Of a stretch of 64,000 nt of DNA, positions 51,335-61,780 are shown piece by piece. The position numbers and the translations under genes were made by a program. The first letter of the stretch is position 1. Each line of letters starts with the position of its first letter. Under the pieces are notes generated by a model. The model worked only from the letters and a program-made list of their open reading frames with translations, had not been told where the DNA came from and made no database searches. The stretch is from Chitinophagaceae bacterium UBA7600 (GTDB lineage: Bacteria; Bacteroidota; Bacteroidia; Chitinophagales; Chitinophagaceae), in assembly GCA_002478885.1 (NCBI GenBank), contig DLKC01000048.1:62001-126000 (forward strand). Direction: 5' to 3'.

Positions 51335-52012
51335 ATGAAAAAAATCATCATTACCATCGACGGCTATTCATCATGTGGTAAAAGCACGCTTGCCAGGCAA
51401 CTCGCGGCAGAACTCAATTATACGTTTATTGACAGCGGAGCGATGTATCGTGCTATTACGCTTTATTTCCTGCGAAACCATGTTAATTGGAATAATGCCG
51501 CAACTGTGGCAAGCGCACTGAAAAAGATTAGCCTTGAGTTTGTGTTCAATCCCGCAAAAGGAAGCAGCGACATGTACATGAATGGGGAGAACGTAGAAGT
51601 GATGATACGGGAAATGCTGATAAGTGAAAACGTAAGTGCAATAGCCGCGATTGCAGAAGTTAGAACTTTCGCAGTAGCTCAACAGCAAAAGATGGGCGTT
51701 GCCAGTGGCATTGTGATGGACGGGCGCGATATAGGCACAACAGTATTTCCCCATGCCGCTCTTAAACTTTTTATGACGGCGGATATCGCGGTAAGAGTTC
51801 AAAGAAGATATAAAGAACTTATGCTGAAAAATCCCGGTATTACCATTGAAGAAGTGAAGAATAACCTCGAAATGCGCGACTATATCGACACCAATCGCGA
51901 AATCAGCCCTTTACACAAAGCCGACGACGCTATTGTTATTGACAACACCGATCTTACTATGGAACAACAGCTCAAAAAAGCGCTAAAGCTGGTCCATGAA
52001 AAAATAAAATGA
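51335..52012 (+). CDS. cmk: Cytidylate kinase
   Basis: A 225-residue enzyme that phosphorylates CMP and dCMP with ATP. The P-loop is DGYSSCGKSTLARQLA, followed by YTFIDSGAMYRAITLYF (the NMP-binding region of Cmk), VMDGRDIGTTVFPHAALKLFMTA and DTNRE-type lid residues DYIDTNREISPLHKADDA. Length and all motifs are normal. It is probably co-transcribed with lolA (34-bp gap) and converges on trhO. Confidence 0.95.
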   Translation: MKKIIITIDGYSSCGKSTLARQLAAELNYTFIDSGAMYRAITLYFLRNHVNWNNAATVASALKKISLEFVFNPAKGSSDMYMNGENVEVMIREMLISENVSAIAAIAEVRTFAVAQQQKMGVASGIVMDGRDIGTTVFPHAALKLFMTADIAVRVQRRYKELMLKNPGITIEEVKNNLEMRDYIDTNREISPLHKADDAIVIDNTDLTMEQQLKKALKLVHEKIK

Positions 52013-52021
52013 ACTCGCGTG

Positions 52022-53092
52022 TTAAGAGATTGCCGCGTTTCCTGACTTTTCCTTGATAAGGTCGGTGAGCCTGGGTCTCAAACGCAACCTGCTTTTATTG
52101 AAAATATTTTGCCCCTTGTTAACGCCTTTCCTGATCTCCCTTCTCCGTTCCAACGGCATATCGAGTGTATCCCTGCATTCCTCGCTGCAACAACCCGCAT
52201 ATTTTTCAGCGCAGGCCTCGCATTGAATAAACAACAAATGGCATCCATCGTTCTTACAGTTGGTGTGGGTATCGCAGGGCTTACCGCATTGGTGGCAATG
52301 AGCAATTACATCTTCGGTTATCCGCTCCCCAAGCCTGTCGTCGAATACAAAGTTCTTTCCGATAAAACGGCTTTCCAACCCCTCCTGCCTGATCTGTTTT
52401 GCATAATTGATTATGCCGCCCTCCAGGTGAAAAACGCTTTTAAATCCTTTATGTTTAAGAAACGCACTTGCCTTTTCACAACGGATACCACCTGTGCAAT
52501 ACATCACAATATTTTTATCCTCCTGTCCTTTTAACATATCAACAGCCATCGGCAATTGATCACGGAATGTATCAGAGGGAACTTCTATCGCTTTGGCAAA
52601 ATGCCCCACCTCATATTCATAATGGTTCCGCATATCCACAAGAATGGTCGATGGATTATTCATTAATTCATTCATCTGTTTTGCGTTCACATAGCTACCC
52701 TTGTTGCGCATATCAAACGAAGCGTCACTAATGCCGTCTGCAACAATTTTTTCCCGCACTTTTATTTTCAGCACCCAGAAAGATTTGCCATCATCATCAA
52801 CGGCAATATTCAGGCGAAGCCCATCCAGTGGTTTAATCGAATATAAATAGCCCTTGAATGCATCAAAATTGGAGGCAGGCACGCTTACCTGCGCATTGAT
52901 GCCCTCGCTGGCAACGTATATCCGGCCGAACACTTTTAGCTGGTAAAGATGTTTGTAAAGCTCGTCACGAAAGGCTTTCGGGTCACTTAAGTAAAAATAT
53001 TCATAGAAACTTACCGTGATCCTCTTCTCTGTTTCTGCCCGCATTTGCTGCTTCAATTCGGCATTGGAAATGCGGTTGTGTAGTACTGCCAT
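52022..53092 (-). CDS. trhO: tRNA uridine(34) hydroxylase TrhO (rhodanese-like)
   Basis: A 356-residue protein, the usual length. TrhO hydroxylates uridine 34 in tRNA with oxygen. The N-terminal acylphosphatase-like part ([38 protein letters not shown]) is followed by the rhodanese domain with active-site Cys in [16 protein letters not shown]. The C-terminal zinc-like Cys cluster ([30 protein letters not shown]) is characteristic. It converges on cmk with 9 bp between stops. Confidence 0.93.
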   Translation of the reverse strand: MAVLHNRISNAELKQQMRAETEKRITVSFYEYFYLSDPKAFRDELYKHLYQLKVFGRIYVASEGINAQVSVPASNFDAFKGYLYSIKPLDGLRLNIAVDDDGKSFWVLKIKVREKIVADGISDASFDMRNKGSYVNAKQMNELMNNPSTILVDMRNHYEYEVGHFAKAIEVPSDTFRDQLPMAVDMLKGQEDKNIVMYCTGGIRCEKASAFLKHKGFKSVFHLEGGIINYAKQIRQEGLESRFIGKNFVFDDRLGERITEDVIAHCHQCGKPCDTHTNCKNDGCHLLFIQCEACAEKYAGCCSEECRDTLDMPLERRREIRKGVNKGQNIFNKSRLRLRPRLTDLIKEKSGNAAIS

Positions 53093-53309
53093 AAAATAAG
53101 AATTCCTTGAATTTCCGGCAAAAATAAAGTGTAAAAATTACATCTGTCAATTAAGCGTCAAAACATTAATAACGACGCCCACAAAACTAAAATTCGCCTC
53201 AAATTTAAGACATGTTTTAATGGCGGTTTAATGCCGGTATTAAAATGATTATAAATAGTGCCGGCACAAATTGATTAGTGTTATTGAGTGCTAATTTAGC
53301 CTCACTTAA

Positions 53310-53813
53310 ATGCTGCGTCAATACAATTCATACGAACTCAAAGCACTCAAACAACTGTCAGAATACAGGGATAGTTTTTTTTCAGAACCTGATATAGTCA
53401 AAAACAAAAAAGTAAGCCCTAAGGCTGCCGACCCTGTTTTAAACGCAAAAATTGAGCGATTCACTAAACTCTTTTGCGAGAATAACTTCGCCGATGCAGA
53501 CTATAGCATTATTCAAAAAGATCAGTATTCATTCGAATCGATCGATGATTGGATCGGGAAGATGAATATAGAATTGATATTGCAATGTATTACTTACATT
53601 ATATGGACCAATAAAAGCAACAAAGGCTACTTTGTAAAAAAGATCAACGACTGTTTTCTAATTAAAATACTTGCCAGGCTTCACGTGATTATTGAAGAAT
53701 ACAACGCCGGTAAAAACGCATCGGATATTGCCCCGCAAAAGGCAGAAAGTGATGCCGATGCAGCTACCGTTAAAAAAACCGGTTCCGGCAAAGGCTTTCT
53801 CGCATTTTTCTAA
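53310..53813 (+). CDS. Hypothetical soluble protein, possibly DUF6508-like
   Basis: A 167-residue protein without signal peptide. The segment ELILQCITYIIWTNKSNKGYFVKKINDCFLIKILARLHVI loosely resembles the DUF6508 pattern of a helix, a charged turn and a second helix ending in an RL pair. The similarity is from memory and weak. The N-terminal third and the 30-residue Ala/Lys-rich tail look unstructured. The gene stands alone between two 217-233 bp intergenic gaps. Function unknown. Confidence 0.55.
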   Translation: MLRQYNSYELKALKQLSEYRDSFFSEPDIVKNKKVSPKAADPVLNAKIERFTKLFCENNFADADYSIIQKDQYSFESIDDWIGKMNIELILQCITYIIWTNKSNKGYFVKKINDCFLIKILARLHVIIEEYNAGKNASDIAPQKAESDADAATVKKTGSGKGFLAFF

Positions 53814-54046
53814 CGGATCATAACGCGCTTTTGAAATAAGGATCTACCTTCTTCCTGCCATTCACGGCCATAGCATTTCCTCACGCAAAATGTACCGGTA
53901 AATATAGTGGTGGGTGCTCAATAGCAATCAGGGCCGAACCTGTTGCCGCTTTTGAAGGGCGCGACACAATCACATACATACAAGGCTTTGCCTGCACCGT
54001 TGCCCCACGCGCAAAAAATATCCCAGGTAAGTAAAGTAATATCAGC

Positions 54047-54397
54047 TCAGCTTGCCCGCAGGCCTCTCGCAAGGCTGCCCGTCAAAGCTGCCAGGCCGGA
54101 AACAACACCGCCAATAAACGCAGTCATAAAAATGAGTGCTGCAGTTGAGCCCCCGAGTGGCAGCAACGACGCTACTTTTACTGAAAGAATATGATCGTTG
54201 GCGTTATCAAGAAGCAAGGCGTAAACTCCCCATAATAGAAATAGCCCTAAAAAACCGGCGAGAAAAGCTTTTCCTCCTTTTTGATGAATAGCCACCGCAA
54301 CAACAAAAGATGTCACCGCAAAGCTCCACCAGGGAAAATAAAGCGGGGCCGCATAACCAAGCAATGCTGTGAGAAACAATACTGTTAGAAATTTCAT
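54047..54397 (-). CDS. Small four-helix membrane protein
   Basis: A 116-residue, very hydrophobic protein with four membrane helices (FLTVLFLTALLGYAAPLYF, WWSFAVTSFVVAVAI, FLAGFLGLFLLWGVYALLL, ALIFMTAFIGGVVSGLAALTG). No family recognised. It follows the penicillin-acylase gene by 8 bp on the same strand, so it is part of that operon and may assist or anchor the neighbour. The N-terminal helix might be a signal anchor. Confidence 0.65.
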   Translation of the reverse strand: MKFLTVLFLTALLGYAAPLYFPWWSFAVTSFVVAVAIHQKGGKAFLAGFLGLFLLWGVYALLLDNANDHILSVKVASLLPLGGSTAALIFMTAFIGGVVSGLAALTGSLARGLRAS

Positions 54398-54405
54398 ATG
54401 GTTGA

Positions 54406-56889
54406 TTATGATTTGCTAAATGTTATTTTTCCTTTTAAATTCTTTTCCTGCGCTATTGCCTCTTGTGACACGAATAATAGCTTATAATATTTTCCTGCCA
54501 GCCAGTCATCGATAAAATCGTCGTAGTATTTACTGCCCGGGTTCCCGCTTTGCCCTCCCGGGTAAACGCCATAAGCGTTGATACCGGCAGTCATTTCTAC
54601 CACCATACGCCAGCTTGGGCCGGTGAATTTCTTGTGGGCATTGATTATATTCTCTCCTCCGCCTGAGTAAAGGTCCATACGACTCAAAGCCGGTATGCGC
54701 AACAGGTGCCTGATGGCACTCGACTTATAAGAAGTCCATTCCAGGTGATTGCTTTTCTCGATTCCTTTTAGTGTTATTACAGCTTTACTAAACGCCTTAT
54801 TAATGCAATCGCTGTCGTTTTCCCTGGAAGGAGTAGTAATATCGTCAGCAAACATAAATGCAGAATCATGCTTCATGCCGTCGAGCAGGCTGCTTTCATC
54901 GGGCCATACCAGCGGAAGTTTGCTTTGGGCAAATTCATCGGCATAGGTAGTTGTCATCAGGCTGTCCCACCACACACCAAAAACAACCGGTCCCTGTTCT
55001 TTCGGATCATTGATAAGATTCCAGTTTTTAAACAGGTCCAGGTATTTCTTTCCATCTGCGTCCAGGCTGCTCTCATTGATGTACTGCAACAGCAGCGGCC
55101 TGGCCATCTCCGCAAAAACATTATAGTTGCTGGTCTGTAATTGCTGCATGTCTTCTGGTGTCACCTGCTGCATTTTTGAGAGGTTGCGATTGATAATGTA
55201 ACCGCGGTAAACATAAAACGCGCCACCACCATAGGTTGTCTGGTAATATGGATAAGATGTATCGTAGGGCATTTGGTTGGCACTACTTACAAAACCTCTT
55301 TGCGGGTTATGCATCACCAGGTTGGCGCTGTCGGGAATATAGCCCCGCCACATATAGCTGCTGTCAAAACCAGGCATCACAAAATCACCCTGGCCTTTCC
55401 ACTTCAGCGGAAATCTTCCTTGTTGCTTGATAGCTATGTCCCCCGCAACAGTAGCGAAGATCATATTTTGTGCAGGGCATTTATACGTGGAAACAGCATC
55501 AAGGTAGTCGCCGTAATTTTTCGACTTATCCAGTTTATAAAAAGTTCTTATTTCATTGCTGCTGTCGTGCGCCAGCCAACGGCAGGCATAAGCTTTGCCC
55601 GACAGAAGCTTGTCGGGGTAACTGCGGTCATACATCACAGGTCCAAACACGGTCATGGCAATATGCTCGGTATCATCAGCCTTGTCTTTTATTTTAATCA
55701 CCTCATCCCTGAAGGTGGTTTGCTTCCAGGTGCTGTCAAACCAGTATTCCTGCATGGTGCTGTCCTTGAATTTAATCTCGTAAAAATCACGCACATCGCG
55801 GCCTGAATTTGTAAAGCCAAAAGAACAACTGTCATTGAACCCAATGATAACGGTTGGTGCGCCGGGAAAGCTTACGCCGTAGGCATTGAAAGCAGGCGTC
55901 GATAATTGCAACTCGTACCACAGCGAAGGGAGATTCAACCCAAGGTGAGGGTCATTACATAAAATGGGCTTCCCGCTTTTGGTCTTGCTTCCTGCAACTG
56001 CCCAGTTGTTGCTTCCTACTCCCCTTTCCGGTTTGGGCTCCTGGCTGGCCGGCGCAGCGGTTTGCACAAAATGAAAATACAGGGAATCCGCATCCGCTGG
56101 CGGCATCGCCTTATCAGCTTTCGGAAATACCCTGCCTGAATCTAGCGATATGATCGGCACCGCCGAATCTCCGCTATAAGGGTATAGCAGGTCATATTGC
56201 TGTTTGGTAAAAACAGACATCGCATTCGTGTGGGCAAAATCCTCTTCACCACCGGCAAGATCCCACGCCATGTATTTCAAAAACAAAGCAGATTTTAAAT
56301 TGGTCCATGGTTCTGGTTTGTAATCGAGCAATTTGTATTCGAGCGGCATGCTGCTCTCATCCAACGTTTTAATATAGGCATTAACTCCGGCTGTATAAGC
56401 ATCGCACACTGCTTTGGTTTCGGGGTCTGCCTCTATCGTAGCAATCGCATGCTCGGCTCCGTAAACCATACCTAGCCTCCTGAAAAACTTATCTACGCCA
56501 ATAAAACTTGTCCCATTCACGGTGTCGCCCATGATTTCCGACAGCCTCCCGGCGGCCGCATAGGTTTGAAAATCCATTTGCCACAACCGGAACTTTGCAT
56601 GCAGGTAGCCTTCAATAAAAAAGGCATCATGCTCATTATCTGCATAAACATGCGGCACAAGGCGGTCATCAAAATAAACGTTGCTGTTGCCTTGCAATTC
56701 ATCCGACTTTATATCGGCACTAAAATCCGCATCAGTAGCTTCCGCGTTTTGCCAAAAACCCTTTTGAGGCGAAAGAAAATAACCAAGCCTTGGCGTTTTA
56801 CTACCGCCGCCCAACGATTGCCGGGTGTTCAATACCGTAATTAATGCAAGGGTTGATGCAGCAGTAATGATAAAATAAAGCAGTTTCAT
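54406..56889 (-). CDS. Penicillin-acylase-family N-terminal nucleophile hydrolase
   Basis: An 827-residue exported precursor with an N-terminal hydrophobic segment (LLYFIITAASTLALITVL). The family self-cleaves before a catalytic Ser to give alpha and beta chains. Here Gly292-Ser293 begins GSNNWAVAGSKTKSGKPIL, so the alpha chain is about 290 residues and the beta chain 535. NDPHLGLNLPSLWYE and NDSCSFGFTNSGRD (oxyanion/binding) follow. These hydrolases cleave amide bonds such as beta-lactam side chains or N-acyl-homoserine lactones; the substrate here is unknown. Confidence 0.92.
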   Translation of the reverse strand: MKLLYFIITAASTLALITVLNTRQSLGGGSKTPRLGYFLSPQKGFWQNAEATDADFSADIKSDELQGNSNVYFDDRLVPHVYADNEHDAFFIEGYLHAKFRLWQMDFQTYAAAGRLSEIMGDTVNGTSFIGVDKFFRRLGMVYGAEHAIATIEADPETKAVCDAYTAGVNAYIKTLDESSMPLEYKLLDYKPEPWTNLKSALFLKYMAWDLAGGEEDFAHTNAMSVFTKQQYDLLYPYSGDSAVPIISLDSGRVFPKADKAMPPADADSLYFHFVQTAAPASQEPKPERGVGSNNWAVAGSKTKSGKPILCNDPHLGLNLPSLWYELQLSTPAFNAYGVSFPGAPTVIIGFNDSCSFGFTNSGRDVRDFYEIKFKDSTMQEYWFDSTWKQTTFRDEVIKIKDKADDTEHIAMTVFGPVMYDRSYPDKLLSGKAYACRWLAHDSSNEIRTFYKLDKSKNYGDYLDAVSTYKCPAQNMIFATVAGDIAIKQQGRFPLKWKGQGDFVMPGFDSSYMWRGYIPDSANLVMHNPQRGFVSSANQMPYDTSYPYYQTTYGGGAFYVYRGYIINRNLSKMQQVTPEDMQQLQTSNYNVFAEMARPLLLQYINESSLDADGKKYLDLFKNWNLINDPKEQGPVVFGVWWDSLMTTTYADEFAQSKLPLVWPDESSLLDGMKHDSAFMFADDITTPSRENDSDCINKAFSKAVITLKGIEKSNHLEWTSYKSSAIRHLLRIPALSRMDLYSGGGENIINAHKKFTGPSWRMVVEMTAGINAYGVYPGGQSGNPGSKYYDDFIDDWLAGKYYKLLFVSQEAIAQEKNLKGKITFSKS

Positions 56890-56944
56890 GTATGGCTTTT
56901 AGTGCAATGAAAGTAGCAATAATAAGGAAAATAAAAATTTTTTG

Positions 56945-57107
56945 GTTCCGGGCTGCAGTACAGGCATTAAGCTTTGCTTGCGTCGCACGCTTGTGCAGTT
57001 TCATCGCTGCTCAGCGTTGTAGCGTGCGCAGTATTGCCACCCAAAGTTACAGGCGTACAAGTGTGCGACGCAACAACAGCCACGTTGATAACCGTGAGCC
57101 GGGCCCC
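56945..57107. repeat. Inverted-pair REP-like element (A/A type)
   Basis: The left half (GTTCCGGGC from 56945, core CTTGCGTCGCACGCTTGT at 56978-56995) faces the right half (GTACAAGTGTGCGACGCAAC at 57055-57074, tail GAGCCGGGCC ending 57107). It fills half of the divergent region between the acylase and serine-hydrolase genes; I see nothing else in 56890-57210. Confidence 0.85.
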
Positions 57108-57210
57108 AAAAATGCAAATGCGCTGTTGGCAAAACGGGCAAAACAGCAATAATAACCTCCATATTGAAAGAGGAGTCATTACCTTCAGGAGAAAATTTTA
57201 AACCAGCTTT

Positions 57211-58296
57211 ATGAGGTCCCTCTTCTTCTGTAGCCTGCTTTTACTATGTGTTGCCAATACATTCAGTCAGCATGCCGTTTCGCAAAAACTTGATGCGCTA
57301 TTTAGTAATGTATTTAATCCGGCTGAACCCGGCGGCGCCGTACTGATCGTAAAAAATGGAACCGTCATTTATAAAAATGCTTTCGGGGTGGCAGACCTTA
57401 ACACAAAAAAGAAAATAACCACGCAATCGCTGTTTAATGTTGGCAGCATCAGCAAAACATTCGTCGCTTACGGTATTTTAAACCTCGCAAAAGAAGGAAA
57501 GCTTTCGCTCGATGATGACATTGAAAAATATTTCCCCGGCTTTAAAAATCCTGCCCTGGCAAAGCAGGTGAAAATATACAACCTGCTTACCCACACAAGC
57601 GGCCTCCCTGACAACAGGCACCCTTATGACGACAGCATTTTTTATCTTACCGCAAACGATGCGCAAAACTGGGCGCCTATCATGCAAAATGATACACTCG
57701 AATTTGCACCGGGAACACATTGGAACTATTCCAACCCGGCATTCAACGGACTCGCACTAATTATAGAGAAGATCACAGGTAAAAAATGGCAGGACTATAT
57801 TACTGCCCTCATCTACAAACCATCAGGCATGAAACATTCCACCATTACCGATGGTGCGCATCCTGAAAATGGCGTAACACATGGATACATCATCGATGGA
57901 AACGGGAAGTGGGCCGAAAGAGATTATGGCGAAGAACCAACGTTTTGTGCAGCGGGTAACGGCGGCATTTGGAGCAGCGTGGAAGAACTCTGGAAGTACG
58001 AACAGGCCATACAGCGTTGCACATTTCTCGATAGCACCTGGATTAACAAATCAAGAACGGTTTATCCTATGCCAGGATGGAAAGACACAACCGCTCCTTT
58101 TATGGGGCTTTCATGGTTCATTTATGGCGAGGGCAGAGATAAATTCATCGGCCATACCGGTTCTCAGGGCGGTTTCATCAGCGACTACGTATGGCTGCCC
58201 GGCAATCAAATATTTTACGTGCTGCTATGCAACACGCCAAAACCCATTCTTGATATAAGAAAAGAAGTGCTCGACCTGGTGGAAGAGCATAATTGA
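57211..58296 (+). CDS. Serine hydrolase of the beta-lactamase/class C penicillin-binding fold
   Basis: A 361-residue exported protein with signal peptide (SLFFCSLLLLCVANTFS). The catalytic SxxK is SISK in LFNVGSISKTFVAYGI, the second Tyr-x-Asn element is in HWNYSNPAFNG, and the third motif is HTG in FIGHTGSQGGF, where class C enzymes have KTG. This HTG form is common in D-aminopeptidases and esterase-type members, so beta-lactamase activity should not be assumed. It is divergent from the penicillin-acylase operon. Confidence 0.9.
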   Translation: MRSLFFCSLLLLCVANTFSQHAVSQKLDALFSNVFNPAEPGGAVLIVKNGTVIYKNAFGVADLNTKKKITTQSLFNVGSISKTFVAYGILNLAKEGKLSLDDDIEKYFPGFKNPALAKQVKIYNLLTHTSGLPDNRHPYDDSIFYLTANDAQNWAPIMQNDTLEFAPGTHWNYSNPAFNGLALIIEKITGKKWQDYITALIYKPSGMKHSTITDGAHPENGVTHGYIIDGNGKWAERDYGEEPTFCAAGNGGIWSSVEELWKYEQAIQRCTFLDSTWINKSRTVYPMPGWKDTTAPFMGLSWFIYGEGRDKFIGHTGSQGGFISDYVWLPGNQIFYVLLCNTPKPILDIRKEVLDLVEEHN

Positions 58297-58334
58297 CCTG
58301 CTGTTTGTGTGAACGAGGGATTCAAAACCAGTAA

Positions 58335-59291
58335 CTAAAATTGTAACAGTTCCGCTTGCTTTGGAAACACCAGTTTCAAACGCAGATTGTTTTCATTTTG
58401 CAGCTCTTGTCTTATCAATGCGTCACCTCGTTCCGATGGCTTTACATGCGTGATAACGACAGGAACTTTTTGCAGGTTCTCAACAGCACATAAACCGGCA
58501 AGCCGGCTCATTTCACTCATGAGTAACCTGGGCGTAAGATGCCCGAACAAGAGTTTTTCGGGTTGTTCGTTGTCAAAAGACACCTCAATAAAAATAGCTT
58601 TCAACTGGCCTGCCTTTATTAACGGTGAAACAGCCTGCCATAAGACATTTAAGTTAGTGCTATGTTCAACCGTATCGGCGCCGGTATCGCCGAGATACAA
58701 AAGATAATTTTCGCTGCTGTTGATGAGAAACGCCGTGCTTTCATAAGGTGTGGAATGACTGAGCGTAAAGGCCTTTACCGACATGCCGGTATTACCCAGT
58801 GCTGTACTCACCTGCGGCCCGAGCGTTACATAATGATATTTTTTAAGCATAGGCTTTTCACCGGCATCGCCGAAATTGGCCCAGCTTTCCCAACTGAAAT
58901 AGTGCTTTTGCAATGCGTTTATTGTAGCGGTTGTTCCGTAAATATTTTTCGCAGTGTCTGCCGGCGAATTCATGATTAAACCAGCAACATGATCGAGGTG
59001 CGGATGTGAAATAAGATAGCCTTTGATGCTATTTTTTAAGACGGCTATTGCGGGTTGTTTAAACAATCCGTTATCCACGGCTTTCTGAATTCCGTCATAA
59101 ACGGTGCCTGCATCTAAACAAACATATTGCTCCGTACCTTCCACGGCAAGCATATACGCCGAGAGATTGCCTTCATCGAGCCCGCCTTTAACCCCAAGCG
59201 GTATTACCTTAAATGAAGAGGCATGTTGCTGTGCATAAACGTTGCCGGCGACCGCCAAAAATGCCAGGAGTAAAATGAGGAGGGCTTTCAT
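58335..59291 (-). CDS. Class II 3',5'-cyclic-nucleotide phosphodiesterase, exported
   Basis: A 318-residue metallo-hydrolase with signal peptide MKALLILLLAFLAVAGNVYA. The metal-binding signature is His-x-His-x-Asp-His in YLISHPHLDHVAGL, as in PdeA/CpdP-like class II phosphodiesterases. GDTGADTVEHS and VVITHVKPSERGD give the later metal and substrate contacts. The enzyme hydrolyses cAMP or cGMP. Being exported, it would act on extracellular or periplasmic cyclic nucleotide; physiological role unknown. Convergent with the serine hydrolase. Confidence 0.9.
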   Translation of the reverse strand: MKALLILLLAFLAVAGNVYAQQHASSFKVIPLGVKGGLDEGNLSAYMLAVEGTEQYVCLDAGTVYDGIQKAVDNGLFKQPAIAVLKNSIKGYLISHPHLDHVAGLIMNSPADTAKNIYGTTATINALQKHYFSWESWANFGDAGEKPMLKKYHYVTLGPQVSTALGNTGMSVKAFTLSHSTPYESTAFLINSSENYLLYLGDTGADTVEHSTNLNVLWQAVSPLIKAGQLKAIFIEVSFDNEQPEKLLFGHLTPRLLMSEMSRLAGLCAVENLQKVPVVITHVKPSERGDALIRQELQNENNLRLKLVFPKQAELLQF

Positions 59292-59455
59292 TCCGATGTT
59301 TGTTTAGGCTACAAAAATAGAGCGGCTGCATTAACCTGCGCTATAAAAGCCACGTGATGTATTAACCATATAAGCGCACAAAACTTGACAAGCCGGCATA
59401 ACGCGCAATAAAAGATAAACAGCGATCGCAAAGCCGGGACCAAAATGTTGCCCTG

Positions 59456-61756
59456 CTATTGCTTGATGAGCACAATTTTCGCCCGTGAAAAATCGTAGGC
59501 CGCATTGAGCATATCGAGCAACTGCTGCCATTGCTCTGCCTTGAACATGGCAGCCTTGTAAGTCTTGGTAACATCAATGATAACGATGTTGTTTTCGAGC
59601 TTTGCCATGCTGATAAAATCTCCGCAACTATTGCTCACATTTTTATTCAGTGGCTCAAAGCCGGCGGCTTTATAACCTGCAGGTACTGGCATTTCAATAT
59701 GCCAGTTGATCTTGCGTGCATAACGAACGTCAATCGGATAGCTGCGGTTCTTCTGCGCGTCTTTATCAATACGTGTCTGGCCGCCGATAAGACCCGGCAA
59801 CGCAATAACAATATCTTCGCCCGCAAACGAACTTGTATTCGCCAGCGTGAATTTTTCGCTGTAAGAGAGATTTTGTTTGCGGTAGTTCCTGCCGTCGTTC
59901 AGCATCTGGAAATTATCATAATTACTGATTTCAAAACCAAGGTCGTTTTCTTCAACCGCCGTCATGTAATCTGGCTTGCTTTTTTCTTTCCATTCTTTCT
60001 TGGTTTTATTAAACTGGTCGATTCTGATGTTGGTAGTTCTTTCATCCAGCCCCTCCCACATGCTTTCGCCATCGTAATTGCGGCAATCGGTTTCTATGAA
60101 TGGAGTATAAGCGATCGCATCATCGATCATGCCGCTCTTCGAAAGGTTTTTTGCTTCTATGCTTTTTACCAGCACCAGGTCCTCTTTTTTCACTGGCTCC
60201 AGCGCAGCCTTAATGTTTATCCTGAGCAGATTGTCATCGGCAGTGCCTGTCGGGATACTGTTTTTTGAAAAAGCGGTCTTCTCATTATTGTAGGGAAACG
60301 AGATGCATTCATTCCCCGAAAGATAAAACGGCACTTCGCCCGGGTTTAAATGCTCATCGGGATTAACCAGCAGCTTGCCTTTGTACCTCAGCGACCACGA
60401 CAATTCATTGCTGAATGCGAGATTCTGAATATTTGTTCTCGTGTTGTAAGGTGTTACAACAACTTCATGATCGATCTTTTTTTCTTCCAGTAATCCCGAA
60501 AGAATTTTTGCGAAAGCGTAATCGCCCCAATGTTCACGAAGCGTTGCAGACCGGATCGTATAATATGCCTTCTGCACATATTCGTCATCGCCGGCATCAG
60601 TGATGTTGCGTTTTTTCAATATTTTATAAATGGTTTTCACGTTGTCATCCACACTTCCGTCAACGCCAGCCATATAACTTCCTGTATTGGTGATCTTGCC
60701 CGGATGAAACCAGAGTGTTTTTGCCTGGGAGGCGAGTGCGTCGGGACTCAACTCCTTCTTCATTGCATCTTCATTATCAAACCACAAAAAATCGCGGCTG
60801 TTGTTCTTTGCGTACAGCACCTGGAATTTCACCAAAGGCATTTCCAGGTATTGGTTCACATAATCGGTGGTTTTGTTTTTCTCGCGATACTGGTCGTCGC
60901 TCCAGCGGTATATTTTTTTCCCGGCTTTCTCAACGGTGGTAAATGCTGGTGCTCCCTTCAACGCTTTGTATGCAATGTAATAATTATCATTTTCAGAGAT
61001 CACTTCAATGGATTGATGCGCCACAGCCAATTCCCTGTTACATAAATAGTAGACTGGTTCAAACTCTTTATAGTCGGGGTTGTGGTAATAGGTCTGCGTA
61101 TTCAGGTGTGTGAATTCGTACTCGATTACGTCGCCTGGCTCCAGGTCAGAGATAGGGATTTTATAATAGCCCGACCCGTTACCATGGGAAATGCCTGCAT
61201 CAGTATAACCACTGAATATATTTGGTACAGAGCCATAGTCATTGACTCTTATGGCATCGGCCGGGTTTATCGGTTGAATTACGCCGCCGCTCTTCAACAC
61301 CCTGGCGGCGAAACCGTCACCCTCTCCCGCCAGCCGGAAGTAAATGACAGAGTATTGTTCAATGGCATAATTATCACGCAACAATATTTTACGTCGTTCC
61401 GTTTCCTGCACAAGTATCTGGTTCTTGTTATAAGCGTTCGCCATGTACAACGACGTGCCAAGCGTAACCGGTGCAAACAATATTCCTAACAGGTTACGGC
61501 CCACAACTTTCCCCGCACTAACGCCCTGTTTATCGAAGCTAAAACTTGTTTTTTGGCTTAGGATAACAGCACTTTCATTCTGCCATTTGCTGTCAGATGT
61601 GGCTTTATTTTTAAAATCATCATCTTCTTGTAACAGAGGGTTATCCTTCATATTCTTTTGCAGCAGGTCAAGACTTTGCTGCGAAATATGTTTCTGGCTT
61701 TGTGCTGCAAAACTTACGCTTAGAAGGGCCAATAAAAAGAGCACTGACTTTTTCAT
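59456..61756 (-). CDS. DUF3857-type protein with a degenerate transglutaminase core
   Basis: A 766-residue exported protein with signal peptide (SVLFLLALLSVSFAAQ). The middle part resembles the DUF3857 region of its neighbour. In the transglutaminase-like segment, the neighbour's catalytic GDC is replaced by GDY: HWGDYAFAKILSGLLEEKKI puts Tyr413 where Cys is expected. It is therefore unlikely to be an active enzyme by that chemistry. It is encoded 24 bp downstream of the intact paralogue at 61781-63724, in one operon. It may be a structural partner. Confidence 0.72.
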   Translation of the reverse strand: MKKSVLFLLALLSVSFAAQSQKHISQQSLDLLQKNMKDNPLLQEDDDFKNKATSDSKWQNESAVILSQKTSFSFDKQGVSAGKVVGRNLLGILFAPVTLGTSLYMANAYNKNQILVQETERRKILLRDNYAIEQYSVIYFRLAGEGDGFAARVLKSGGVIQPINPADAIRVNDYGSVPNIFSGYTDAGISHGNGSGYYKIPISDLEPGDVIEYEFTHLNTQTYYHNPDYKEFEPVYYLCNRELAVAHQSIEVISENDNYYIAYKALKGAPAFTTVEKAGKKIYRWSDDQYREKNKTTDYVNQYLEMPLVKFQVLYAKNNSRDFLWFDNEDAMKKELSPDALASQAKTLWFHPGKITNTGSYMAGVDGSVDDNVKTIYKILKKRNITDAGDDEYVQKAYYTIRSATLREHWGDYAFAKILSGLLEEKKIDHEVVVTPYNTRTNIQNLAFSNELSWSLRYKGKLLVNPDEHLNPGEVPFYLSGNECISFPYNNEKTAFSKNSIPTGTADDNLLRINIKAALEPVKKEDLVLVKSIEAKNLSKSGMIDDAIAYTPFIETDCRNYDGESMWEGLDERTTNIRIDQFNKTKKEWKEKSKPDYMTAVEENDLGFEISNYDNFQMLNDGRNYRKQNLSYSEKFTLANTSSFAGEDIVIALPGLIGGQTRIDKDAQKNRSYPIDVRYARKINWHIEMPVPAGYKAAGFEPLNKNVSNSCGDFISMAKLENNIVIIDVTKTYKAAMFKAEQWQQLLDMLNAAYDFSRAKIVLIKQ

Positions 61757-61780
61757 CTGATTATCTTGGAATAAAGGGAA

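Noticed and set aside
53950..53975. Possible eroded half-unit (GGGCGCGACACAATC)
   Set aside because: Too degenerate to separate from chance; tail and GTAC not clear.
57211..58296. Class C beta-lactamase call for the serine hydrolase
   Set aside because: The third motif is HTG, not KTG, so a peptidase or esterase role is equally likely; reported only at family level.
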